Shown one piece after another: positions 1 to 6,391 of a DNA stretch of 10,610 nt. Made by a program: the position numbers and the translations under genes. The DNA comes from SIG480 sp045533555 (GTDB lineage Bacteria; Bacillota; Clostridia; Oscillospirales; JAAYXM01): NCBI GenBank assembly GCA_045533555.1, contig JAZSHZ010000166.1, positions 1 to 10,610 of the forward strand, read 5' to 3'. Each line of letters begins with the position of its first letter. Position 1 is the first letter of the stretch. Under the pieces are notes generated by a model. It saw nothing but the letters and a program-made list of their open reading frames with translations, was not told the origin of the DNA and did no database searches.

Positions 1-374
1 CTCAGGACTGGGAAGTGCATATGATTGAGCATCAGGTCGGCGCATATACCGATTGCCCGTACGGACTCGGTCTCGCGGTCGTTTCGATCCCCTATTATAA
101 GCACATATATAAATATGGGATTGACAAATTCGTCCGCTTTGCAAAGAACGTCTGGAATATTGATACCGAAAAAATGACGAAGGACGAAGCCGCACTCGCA
201 GGCATTGAAGCGCTCTCCGCGTTCATCCGTGAGCTCGGCATTCCGCAGACACTCCGCGAGCTCGGCGCAACGGAAGAAATGCTCCCGAAAATCGCAAACT
301 CCACCGTCCTCGGCGGCGGCTACAAACAAGTATCCGCAGACGATGTATTGGCGATATTGAAAGAAGCGTTTTAG
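1..374 (+). CDS. Iron-containing alcohol dehydrogenase (butanol dehydrogenase-like), 3' end only
   Basis: The reading frame is open from base 3 to the TAG at 372-374 and enters from outside the window, giving the last 123 residues. The start of the visible part, DWEVHMIEHQVGAYTDC, matches the metal-binding segment of group III Fe-dependent alcohol dehydrogenases, which reduce aldehydes such as butyraldehyde or acetaldehyde to alcohols with NAD(P)H in the cytoplasm. The rest is the usual all-helical C-terminal domain ending in VLAILKEAF. The first conserved metal-ligand His is present in IEHQ. The second, normally in an HG pair about 14 residues on, reads Tyr-Gly (Tyr codon 60-62), which is odd and is listed as a finding. 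The frame is otherwise intact and codon use is similar to the downstream metabolic genes. Family assignment is firm; the exact substrate cannot be told. Confidence 0.88.
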   Translation, partial: QDWEVHMIEHQVGAYTDCPYGLGLAVVSIPYYKHIYKYGIDKFVRFAKNVWNIDTEKMTKDEAALAGIEALSAFIRELGIPQTLRELGATEEMLPKIANSTVLGGGYKQVSADDVLAILKEAF

Positions 375-396
375 AGAATTTGCAAAAGAAATTCTT

Positions 397-550
397 GCCT
401 TCCCCTTGAGGGGAAGGTGCCGTAGCATAGCGGAGGCGGATGAGGTGGTCGCCTTTTCACCTGCAAGGGATTGTCATCATAACGGACACGATTGTGTCCT
501 ACACCTCATCAGTCGCGTTCCACGCGCCAGCTTCCCCTCAAGGGGAAGCC
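397..550. repeat. MITE-like palindromic intergenic repeat
   Basis: This is an imperfect palindrome of about 154 bp. The left end holds the hairpin CCTTCCCC-TTGA-GGGGAAGG (398-417). The right end holds a near-copy in inverted orientation (530-549). Inside, GATGAGGTG (about 440-448) faces CACCTCATC (502-510), and the centre has a GGACAC-GATT-GTGTCC hairpin (484-499). It has no coding capacity. From memory, similar repeats are scattered between genes in Ruminococcaceae and Faecalibacterium-like genomes, but I could not search. No clear target-site duplication was seen. It lies just after the dehydrogenase stop and may also act as a transcription end. It accounts for most of the gene-free stretch 375-611. 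Confidence 0.65.
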
Positions 551-577
551 TTTTGATAAATCATTGAATATATAACG

Positions 578-613
578 AAAAAGCAATCAAGAAAAAAATC
601 TTGATTGCTTTTT
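578..613. terminator. Bidirectional rho-independent terminator between dehydrogenase side and XRE gene
   Basis: A perfect 15-bp stem (578-592 with 599-613) encloses a loop of six A. Reading right, the arm ends in TTTTT followed by ATCTTTTT. Reading left, it ends in TTTTTCGTT. The minus-strand XRE gene stops at 614-612, inside the right arm, so this is best read as that gene's terminator, with possible action on the + strand too. Confidence 0.8.
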
Positions 614-818
614 ATCTTTTTGACAGACCGAGAATATAATCGGCAGATACTTTATAAAATTTGCAAAGCGTTATGATATGTCTCACCGGGATTTCGTTTA
701 TCCCTTTTTCATATCTCGAATATACCTGCTGTGTCGTTCCGAGAACTTCCGCTATCTGCTTTTGAGACAGATCCCTGTCCTCACGAAGCTCGCGGATTAT
801 TTCATAATATTCCTTCAT
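612..818 (-). CDS. XRE-family (Cro/C1-type) helix-turn-helix regulator, 68 aa
   Basis: This small protein is almost entirely one HTH_3 domain. The turn region SQKQIAEVLGTTQQVYSRYE is the classic recognition-helix layout, followed by IPVRHIITLCKFYKVSADYILGL, a common ending in small Clostridia XRE proteins. It should be a dimeric DNA-binding cytoplasmic regulator; its operator is unknown. I chose the ATG at 818 because GAGGTG (830-825 on the minus strand) sits 6-7 bases ahead of it; a GTG three codons earlier would overlap that ribosome site. It is transcribed away from the cas genes, with a 12-bp dyad (881-910) between its upstream side and the cas promoter, so control of the CRISPR locus is possible. 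Equally it may be an unrelated housekeeping or mobile-element regulator. There is no second domain. Confidence 0.85.
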   Translation of the reverse strand: MKEYYEIIRELREDRDLSQKQIAEVLGTTQQVYSRYEKGINEIPVRHIITLCKFYKVSADYILGLSKR

Positions 819-845
819 ACAAAACACCTCAATTCAATCGCTTAT

Positions 846-873
846 ATCTTAAAAATGTTATGTTTTTCGTCAC
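846..873 (-). promoter_or_regulatory. Weak candidate promoter for the XRE gene
   Basis: Reading left, GTGACG (873-868) and TAAGAT (851-846) are separated by 16 bases. This would start RNA near 839, about 20 bases before the ATG at 818. Each hexamer matches consensus at only about four positions, so this is a suggestion based mostly on position. Confidence 0.3.
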
Positions 874-880
874 ATTTAGC

Positions 881-910
881 CATTACTGTCCGTTTTATCG
901 GGCAGTAATG
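881..910. promoter_or_regulatory. 12-bp dyad between the XRE gene and the cas promoter
   Basis: CATTACTGTCCG (881-892) and CGGGCAGTAATG (899-910) form an inverted repeat with one G-T wobble and a 6-base loop. It lies between the candidate XRE promoter and the -35 of the right-facing cas promoter (924). It could be an operator for a dimeric regulator. Read rightward it is followed by TCGCTTTTTA, so a weak terminator that insulates the cas region is the alternative. Confidence 0.5.
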
Positions 911-923
911 TCGCTTTTTAAAT

Positions 924-952
924 TTGACTTTCATCAACAAAAGCTTTATAAT
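924..952 (+). promoter_or_regulatory. Near-consensus sigma-A promoter, probably for the cas operon
   Basis: TTGACT (924-929) and TATAAT (947-952) are separated by exactly 17 bases, giving a predicted start near 959-960. The only + strand gene downstream is cas9 at 1108, so the 5' UTR would be about 148 bases. That UTR runs through the whole tracrRNA gene in the antisense direction and begins with the tracrRNA terminator hairpin. The alternative is that this promoter makes only a short antisense RNA and cas9 has another start. Confidence 0.6.
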
Positions 953-960
953 AAAACAAA

Positions 961-980
961 AAACCTGCCAAAGCAGGTTT
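961..980 (-). terminator. tracrRNA rho-independent terminator
   Basis: Read on the minus strand, AAACCTGC and GCAGGTTT form an 8-bp stem with loop TTTG, followed by TTTG and TTTT. This ends the tracrRNA near 952. In the opposite direction the hairpin is followed by TGGTTTTC, a poor U tract, so it probably does not stop rightward transcription, although weak attenuation is possible. Confidence 0.85.
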
Positions 981-1029
981 TGGTTTTCACAACAGTGAAA
1001 GTCGATAAACGACGGTTTGAAAAAATTTT

Positions 1030-1066
1030 ATTTGAACTCGTAGTGTAATCTCATATAGCAATCAGA
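1030..1066 (+). repeat. Repeat-like (anti-repeat template) sequence in the cas9 upstream region
   Basis: On the + strand this reads like a diverged CRISPR repeat: TTTGA, then ACTC where the repeat has GA, then GTAGTGTAAT, C, TCATATAGC, A, ATCA. On the minus strand it is the tracrRNA anti-repeat. It differs from the array consensus at repeat position 19 (C for T) and position 29 (A for T), besides the bulge and the last bases. Any rightward transcript through here would carry a repeat mimic. Confidence 0.9.
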
Positions 1067-1076
1067 GATTGTTTAT

Positions 1077-1105
1077 ATAATATCACAACATAGGGGAGCT
1101 GTCAA
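1077..1105 (-). promoter_or_regulatory. tracrRNA promoter
   Basis: Reading left, TTGACA (1105-1100) is a perfect -35 and TATTAT (1082-1077) a good -10, spaced by exactly 17 bases. The predicted start near 1070-1069 falls just ahead of the anti-repeat. The -35 lies between the cas9 ribosome site and its ATG, so promoter and translation signals share bases. Confidence 0.85.
1092..1098 (+). promoter_or_regulatory. cas9 ribosome binding site
   Basis: AGGGGAG ends 9 bases before the ATG at 1108 and fixes the cas9 start. The 9-base gap contains the tracrRNA -35 box on the other strand. Confidence 0.8.
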
Positions 1106-1107
1106 GT

Positions 1108-4100
1108 ATGAAAAAGAAATTCGGAGATTATTATTTAGGTCTGGACATCGGAACAGACTCTGTCGGTTGGGCTGTCACAAGCCCTGAATACGACATTCTT
1201 AAATTCAACGGAAAGGCAATGTGGGGCATTCGTCTTTTTAATCCCGGTGAAACTGCCGAAAAGCGCAGGACATTCCGCACTGCTCGCCGCAGAACAGCAA
1301 GAGCACACCAACGTCTTATGCTTCTGCAAGAGCTTTTTGCGGAGGAAGTTGCAAAGAAAGATCCAGAATTCTTCCTTAGGTTGAAAGAAAGCAAGTTTGT
1401 TTCCACAGATAAAATCGAGCATCAATCTAACACACTTTTTAATGACGATGACTATAATGATCAAAAATATCACGAAGATTATGCGACTATTTACCATTTA
1501 CGAGAGGCATTTATCGATGGTAATGATATAAATGATATCAGACTTCTCTATCTCGCAGTTTCTCACATCATCAAGAACCGCGGACATTTCCTTTTCCCAG
1601 AGGAAGATTTGAATACTGCAACTGATTTCAAAACTGCCTTCGCCGCATTCAACAGTGCACTTGAAGATGAGTTTGAGTTTTCTTTTTCGGATGTCGATGC
1701 GGATGAAGTTTCAAAATACCTTAAAGCAAAGGTATCATCTAAAACCAAAATCGCCGAACTAAAAAAACATATTAATATTGGTGACTCAACTCCCAAAAAT
1801 GAAATTGTCGCATTGCTTTCCGGCAAGGACGCAACACTTTCTAATCTTTTTGAATCTCTCAAGAATGAACTCGAGGAAGCAGACATAAATAAACTTTCAC
1901 TATCAACTTACGATGACGAAACTTATGACAAACTTTCGAACATTCTGCAAGATAAGATAGTCGTTATCGACTGTGCCAAGGCTCTTTATGATTGGGCTCT
2001 TCTCGATGAAATGAGAGACGGAAATCTATACATATCAAAAGCAAAAGTAGGTTTGTATGAGAAACACCGGGAAGATTTAGAACTTCTTAAATCTGTAGTA
2101 AAGCGATATAATCCGTACGATCCAAAAAAACCGGCAGGCAAGGATAACCCGAACTTACGCAATAGAATTTTCCGTTCTTCCAAAATAGAAGGCAACTATG
2201 CAGCCTATGTAAAAAACACAATCTATGGCAGCAAGACACACGCTTTAAAGAACTGTACACAAGCTACATTCTGTGATTTTATTGCAAAGGAACTCAAACC
2301 ATTTACTAATCCCAAAGATAAAGAACTTTGCGCAATCCTTGAAAAAGCCAAAAACCGAACACTTCTCCCGAAACAACGAACAAGTGAGAACAGCGTTGTT
2401 CCCTATCAGCTCAATCTTCTTGAACTTCGCACAATTTTGAAGAATGCAGAAAAGAACTTTGCATTCCTTTCCAAAAAGGATGAGAGCGGTCTTACGGTTT
2501 CCGAAAAAATCATAAAGCTTCTTACTTTCAGAATCCCCTATTATGTCGGACCTCTCAACGATGCACACAAAGAAAGCGGTAATTGTTGGATTGTCAAACG
2601 CGATGAAGCTTCAAAAGAGAAAATAACCCCATGGAATTTTGATGAAATCGTTGACCGCGAAAAATGCCAAGAAGCATTCATTGATAATTTAACAAACAAC
2701 TGCACCTACCTTACCACCGAAAAAGTCATTCCAAAACAATCCATATTATATAGCAAATATATGGTTCTCAATGACCTTAACAACATCCGCGTAAACGGCG
2801 AGGCGCTCTCCGTTGACCTCAAGCAAAAAGTTTTCAACGAACTTTTCCTCACTCAAAAAAGAGTTAAAATGAAGAACTTTATGCATTTTCTCATCACCAA
2901 TGCAGGGTTTGACAAAGATTCAGATAATATAATCGGCATTGACGGTGATTTCAAATCAAGCATGGCATCATATATTGATTTCCGAAACCTTCTCGGTGAT
3001 GATTTCAATGTTGCTTTTGCAGAAGATGCAATTAAACAGGTCGTCCTCTTCCACAATGAGCCGGAAGCACTTAAATCACGCCTTTCTCAAATCGGCAAAG
3101 GGTATTTCACTGACGAACAAATACGCAAAATCACGCGTATGAATTTCTCAGGTTGGGGACGTTTCTCTCGCGCCTTCTTAAAAGAAATCCCCGATGTTAA
3201 CCCAACCACTGGAGAATGCAACTATCTCAGCATAATGGATGCACTCTGGAACACGCAAGAGAACCTTAATCAACTACTCTCATCCTCACATTACTTCAAG
3301 AGGGCGGTCGATGCAAGGGATGCCGAGAGCCATGGCGAAACTGTCTTTACATACGACTGCCTCGTTAAGGATTTATATGCCTCACCAAAGGTCAAGCGCG
3401 GAATATGGCAGGCACTGCTTATCGTCAAGGAAATTGAAAAAATTACTGGACATCCACCGAAGAAAATCTTCCTTGAGGTTGCTCGCGAGGACGGTGAAAA
3501 AGAGCGCTCAATAAAAAGAAAAGACAAACTCGACGAACTTTATCGGAATTGCGAAAAAGAGGCAGATGATTTCTTCAAAGATGTAACCAATCTTCGCAAA
3601 AAGCTTTCGGAAGAAAGCGATGCCAAGCTTCGCGCAAAAAAGCTTTATCTTTACTACACCCAGCTCGGACGGTGCATGTATAGTGGCAGAGAAATTTCCC
3701 TTGCCAATCTTATGGACAAAAACCTTTACGACATTGACCATATCTTTCCTCGTTCAAGAACAAAGGACGACAGTCTTGATAACCTCGTTCTTGTTGAACG
3801 ACAATTAAACAAAGACAAAGGCAACAACTATCCGGTTCCTCAATCTTATAGGGAGAAAATGCACAACGATTGGCGTAAATTATTGGCAAAAGGTTTCATC
3901 TCGAAGAAAAAGTTCGATCGTCTCACCCGTGTTACTCCGTTCAGTGATGAAGAGCTTGCCGGTTTTATCGCACGCCAGCTTGTTGAAACAAGACAGTCAA
4001 CAAAAGCAGTTGCAGGCGCACTCAGTCGTTTGTATCCCAATTCAGACCTTGTTTATGTCAAGGCAGGTGTTGTTTCCGACTTCAAGAATGCAGATGAGCA

Positions 4101-5205
4101 TAAGCTCCTCAAATGCCGCGAGATAAACGATTTGCACCATGCAAAGGATGCTTATATAAACATCGTTGCAGGAAATGTTTTTGATGTTAAGTTCACCAAA
4201 AGCCCCATCAACTATATCAAAAACAAAAACAGCGAACCATATAGCTTGCATAGAATTTTTGAGCACGATGTTATCCGCAACGGAGTTACTGCGTGGATTG
4301 CCGGACCTCACGGAACTATTGAAAAAGTTAAGAAAACGTACGAAAAGAACAATATACTCTTCACGCGTTATGCATACGAAAAAACAGGTCAACTCTTTGA
4401 AGTTAATCCCAAAAAAGGAAAGGACGATTATCTCCCACTCAAAAAAGATTCGCGACTTTCGAATACTAAACAATATGGTGGATATGATGGTATTTCAGTT
4501 GCCTATTTCTGCCTTGTTGAACATACAAAAGGAAATGAACGCAACCGAACTATAGAAGCTATCCCACTATATCTCAGTGAAAAAATCAAGCAAGTTCCAT
4601 CCGCATTGGATGAATATTTATATACAAATCGCAAACTCTGCAATCCTCGCGTTCTTATACCCAAAATTAAAATCGATACTCTTTTTTGTGTAGATGGTTT
4701 TTATATGCACTTAAGTTCTAATGATGATGACCGTCGAATTTCAATGAAAAACGCAATGCAACTTTTTTTAGATAGCAATAGCTATGCATATGCAAAAAAA
4801 ATTATTAATTACAATAATTATATATCAAAAACCCAGTCAAACATTTTACCTGCCGAATTTGATGATAACATATCAACTGATTCTAACATTCGTCTGCTTA
4901 ACGTACTAATTGAAAAAATGCTAACGACATATAAAGTAAGATTTGCAGATATTGGAAATGAAATCAGCAAGGAAAAATTTGAGACTCTATCACTACCTGA
5001 ACAATGCAAAATCTTGCAAGCTATGTTTGGCATATTTAAGCACAACGGTACTCGCGTAGATTTAAACAGCATAAACAGCCGAAAATCTGCAGAAAGAATT
5101 CGCTTAAACAAAAACATATCTACAAAAAAAATCACAACCATCTCAATTATCAACGATTCCCCGACAGGCCTCTTCAGGCAAATCATCGACCTTAAATCAT
5201 TATGA
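1108..5205 (+). CDS. cas9: Cas9, type II-A RNA-guided DNA endonuclease, 1365 aa
   Basis: This is the effector nuclease that binds crRNA:tracrRNA and cuts both strands of matching DNA next to a PAM. Its length is close to the 1368 aa of S. pyogenes Cas9. Order of parts: RuvC-I with LGLDIGTDSVGWAV (catalytic Asp13); Arg-rich bridge helix about residues 53-85; REC lobe, including the conserved HIIKNRGHFLFP; RuvC-II with IFLEVARED (Glu790); HNH with YDIDHIFPRS (Asp877, His878) and Asn901 at the S. pyogenes Asn863 position; RuvC-III with INDLHHAKDAY (His1011, Asp1014); and a C-terminal PAM-interacting domain ending in SPTGLFRQIIDL. All expected catalytic residues are present, so it should be active. 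Arg1330 and Arg1332 lie where S. pyogenes has its PAM-reading Arg1333 and Arg1335, but this alignment is by eye. The C-terminal coding part is noticeably AT-richer than the rest. The stop overlaps cas1 by ATGA. Confidence 0.98.
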   Translation: MKKKFGDYYLGLDIGTDSVGWAVTSPEYDILKFNGKAMWGIRLFNPGETAEKRRTFRTARRRTARAHQRLMLLQELFAEEVAKKDPEFFLRLKESKFVSTDKIEHQSNTLFNDDDYNDQKYHEDYATIYHLREAFIDGNDINDIRLLYLAVSHIIKNRGHFLFPEEDLNTATDFKTAFAAFNSALEDEFEFSFSDVDADEVSKYLKAKVSSKTKIAELKKHINIGDSTPKNEIVALLSGKDATLSNLFESLKNELEEADINKLSLSTYDDETYDKLSNILQDKIVVIDCAKALYDWALLDEMRDGNLYISKAKVGLYEKHREDLELLKSVVKRYNPYDPKKPAGKDNPNLRNRIFRSSKIEGNYAAYVKNTIYGSKTHALKNCTQATFCDFIAKELKPFTNPKDKELCAILEKAKNRTLLPKQRTSENSVVPYQLNLLELRTILKNAEKNFAFLSKKDESGLTVSEKIIKLLTFRIPYYVGPLNDAHKESGNCWIVKRDEASKEKITPWNFDEIVDREKCQEAFIDNLTNNCTYLTTEKVIPKQSILYSKYMVLNDLNNIRVNGEALSVDLKQKVFNELFLTQKRVKMKNFMHFLITNAGFDKDSDNIIGIDGDFKSSMASYIDFRNLLGDDFNVAFAEDAIKQVVLFHNEPEALKSRLSQIGKGYFTDEQIRKITRMNFSGWGRFSRAFLKEIPDVNPTTGECNYLSIMDALWNTQENLNQLLSSSHYFKRAVDARDAESHGETVFTYDCLVKDLYASPKVKRGIWQALLIVKEIEKITGHPPKKIFLEVAREDGEKERSIKRKDKLDELYRNCEKEADDFFKDVTNLRKKLSEESDAKLRAKKLYLYYTQLGRCMYSGREISLANLMDKNLYDIDHIFPRSRTKDDSLDNLVLVERQLNKDKGNNYPVPQSYREKMHNDWRKLLAKGFISKKKFDRLTRVTPFSDEELAGFIARQLVETRQSTKAVAGALSRLYPNSDLVYVKAGVVSDFKNADEHKLLKCREINDLHHAKDAYINIVAGNVFDVKFTKSPINYIKNKNSEPYSLHRIFEHDVIRNGVTAWIAGPHGTIEKVKKTYEKNNILFTRYAYEKTGQLFEVNPKKGKDDYLPLKKDSRLSNTKQYGGYDGISVAYFCLVEHTKGNERNRTIEAIPLYLSEKIKQVPSALDEYLYTNRKLCNPRVLIPKIKIDTLFCVDGFYMHLSSNDDDRRISMKNAMQLFLDSNSYAYAKKIINYNNYISKTQSNILPAEFDDNISTDSNIRLLNVLIEKMLTTYKVRFADIGNEISKEKFETLSLPEQCKILQAMFGIFKHNGTRVDLNSINSRKSAERIRLNKNISTKKITTISIINDSPTGLFRQIIDLKSL

Positions 5206-6074
5206 GTTGGCGAACGGTTGTCATATCGCGACGAGCAAAGCTCGAGCTTCGGCTCGGGCATCTCGTCGTGCGTGACGAGCTGCAGATAAACAAGGTTCAT
5301 CTTTCGGAAATTGCAACGCTCATTATCGAAAACACTTCCGTCTCCTTGACAGCATCGCTTCTCGCCGAGCTTTCGGAAAGAAAAATTAAGATTATCTTCT
5401 GCGATGACAAAAGAAATCCGTCTTCCGAGCTTGTCCCATATTACGGAAGTCACGATACAAGTTTAAAGATAAGGCAACAAGTTATCTGGAACGAGAATAT
5501 AAAAACATCAGTCTGGACGGAAATCGTCTCCGAAAAAATCCGAAATCAAGCATACTTACTTGAAAAATTCAACAAAACGGAATCTAATCTTCTCCGGCAA
5601 TACGTTTCGCAGATTGAATTTGGCGATGCTACAAACCGCGAAGGTCACGCAGCAAAGGTATATTTCAATGCTCTTTTCGGCAAAGATTTTTCACGCACCA
5701 AAGACTGCCCGACAAATGCAGCTTTAAACTACGGCTACAGCATTCTGCTCTCGGCATTTAACCGCGAAGTAGTATCTAACGGATTTATAACACAGCTTGG
5801 TCTTTTCCACGGCAACCGTTTCAACCAATTCAATTTATCTTCAGATCTGATGGAACCCTTTCGCCCGCTCGTTGATGAAGCGGTCTTAAGTATGTCTCTT
5901 TCGGATGAGCTTTCTCATGATGACAAAATGGAGCTTGTCGATGTTCTCAACCACGAAGTTATGATTGACGGAAAGATTCATTACGTCAACAATGCAATAA
6001 AGCTATATTGCAAAAGCATTTTTGATGCACTTTGCGAAAATGATATATCTCTTATGAGGTTCTTTCGGAGATGA
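5202..6074 (+). CDS. cas1: Cas1, CRISPR integrase, 290 aa
   Basis: Cas1 with Cas2 forms the integrase that inserts new spacers at the leader end of the array. The N-terminal beta domain (WRTVVISRRAKLEL to about residue 80, including HLSEIATLIIE) is followed by the helical catalytic domain. The metal ligands are in place: Glu147 in NREGHAAKVYF, His203 in GLFHGN and Glu218 in DLMEPFRPLVD. The length is normal for type II-A. The ATG overlaps the cas9 stop (ATGA at 5202-5205), and I see no Shine-Dalgarno at normal distance, so translation probably depends on ribosomes finishing cas9. A very stable hairpin begins 27 bases inside the gene (separate entry). It should act with Cas2, Csn2 and Cas9, which helps choose PAM-adjacent spacers in type II-A. 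Confidence 0.98.
   Translation: MSWRTVVISRRAKLELRLGHLVVRDELQINKVHLSEIATLIIENTSVSLTASLLAELSERKIKIIFCDDKRNPSSELVPYYGSHDTSLKIRQQVIWNENIKTSVWTEIVSEKIRNQAYLLEKFNKTESNLLRQYVSQIEFGDATNREGHAAKVYFNALFGKDFSRTKDCPTNAALNYGYSILLSAFNREVVSNGFITQLGLFHGNRFNQFNLSSDLMEPFRPLVDEAVLSMSLSDELSHDDKMELVDVLNHEVMIDGKIHYVNNAIKLYCKSIFDALCENDISLMRFFRR
5229..5268 (+). promoter_or_regulatory. Stable two-part hairpin with UUCG loop inside the cas1 start region
   Basis: The inner stem GCTCGAGC (5240-5247) pairs with GCTCGGGC (5252-5259) around a C(TTCG)G tetraloop. The outer stem CGACGAG (5229-5235) pairs with CTCGTCG (5262-5268). This GC-rich island lies in an AT-rich operon and falls under codons 10-23 of cas1. It could slow ribosome entry, block 3' decay, or mark a processing point between the cas9 and cas1 parts of the mRNA. 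The role is inference; the pairing is visible. Confidence 0.6.
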
Positions 6075-6391
6075 GCTATAGATTTATGAGAGTTATTGTA
6101 TTTTTCGACTTGCCCGTTGAAACCTCGGCAGAACGCCGGGCGTATTCAAAGTTTCGCAAATTTCTTATAAAGAGCGGTTTTATTATGGTTCAGAATTCTG
6201 TCTACAGTAAGCTCGCTCTTAATATGACCGTCTCCGAATCCATAATGAAAAAAGTTCGCGAAGCATCTCCAGATAAAGGCATCATACAGATGCTCGCAAT
6301 AACGGAAAAGCAATATTCCAAAATGGAATATGTATTGGGTGAAAAGCAAAGTATGGTTATCGACAGCGATGAAAGGTTAGTGATTTTATGA
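6071..6391 (+). CDS. cas2: Cas2, adaptation complex subunit, 106 aa
   Basis: Cas2 is the dimeric core that bridges two Cas1 dimers during spacer integration. The N-terminal beta strand MRVIVFFDLPV carries the conserved Asp13. The ferredoxin-like fold then continues through RRAYSKFRKFLIKSGFIMVQNSVY, which is typical of type II-A Cas2. Length is normal. The ATG overlaps the cas1 stop by ATGA and the end overlaps csn2 in the same way, so all four genes are translationally linked. An AGG about 11 bases upstream could serve as a ribosome site. The frame is intact and nothing is missing. Confidence 0.97.
   Translation: MSYRFMRVIVFFDLPVETSAERRAYSKFRKFLIKSGFIMVQNSVYSKLALNMTVSESIMKKVREASPDKGIIQMLAITEKQYSKMEYVLGEKQSMVIDSDERLVIL

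Larger units (their letters stand above)
952..1070 (-). ncRNA. tracrRNA of the type II-A system
   Basis: The minus strand from about 1070 down to 952 has every expected tracrRNA part in order. First comes an anti-repeat (1066-1030) complementary to the CRISPR repeat: the lower stem pairs repeat bases 1-6 with 1035-1030, then there is a bulge of 2 crRNA and 4 tracrRNA bases, then an upper stem over repeat bases 9-33 with one G-U pair and one mismatch (repeat T29 against 1060). This is the same 6-bp plus 2/4-bulge plan as S. pyogenes. Next are an A/U-rich linker, a GTCG-CGAC nexus-like hairpin (1013-1001), a 6-bp hairpin TTTCAC-TGTT-GTGAAA (1000-985), and a terminator hairpin (980-961) with a U tail. 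A near-consensus promoter lies just upstream. Predicted length is about 118 bases. Its role is to pair with pre-crRNA for RNase III cutting and to hold crRNA in Cas9. Exact ends are inferred. Confidence 0.92.

Noticed and set aside
819..827. Upstream GTG start for the XRE gene
   Set aside because: It overlaps the GAGGTG that serves the ATG at 818.
731..1048. Plus-strand 105-codon frame across the XRE gene and tracrRNA
   Set aside because: It is antisense to the regulator and runs through the dyad, promoter and tracrRNA; no ribosome site.
1053..1081. TATAAT at 1076-1081 as a closer cas9 promoter
   Set aside because: No usable -35 at 16-18 bases (ATATAG at best) and no extended -10. It overlaps the tracrRNA -10 on the other strand. 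Kept only as an alternative.
4818..5453. Minus-strand 211-codon frame opposite cas9 and cas1
   Set aside because: It is a shadow of two certain genes on the other strand, without recognisable domains.
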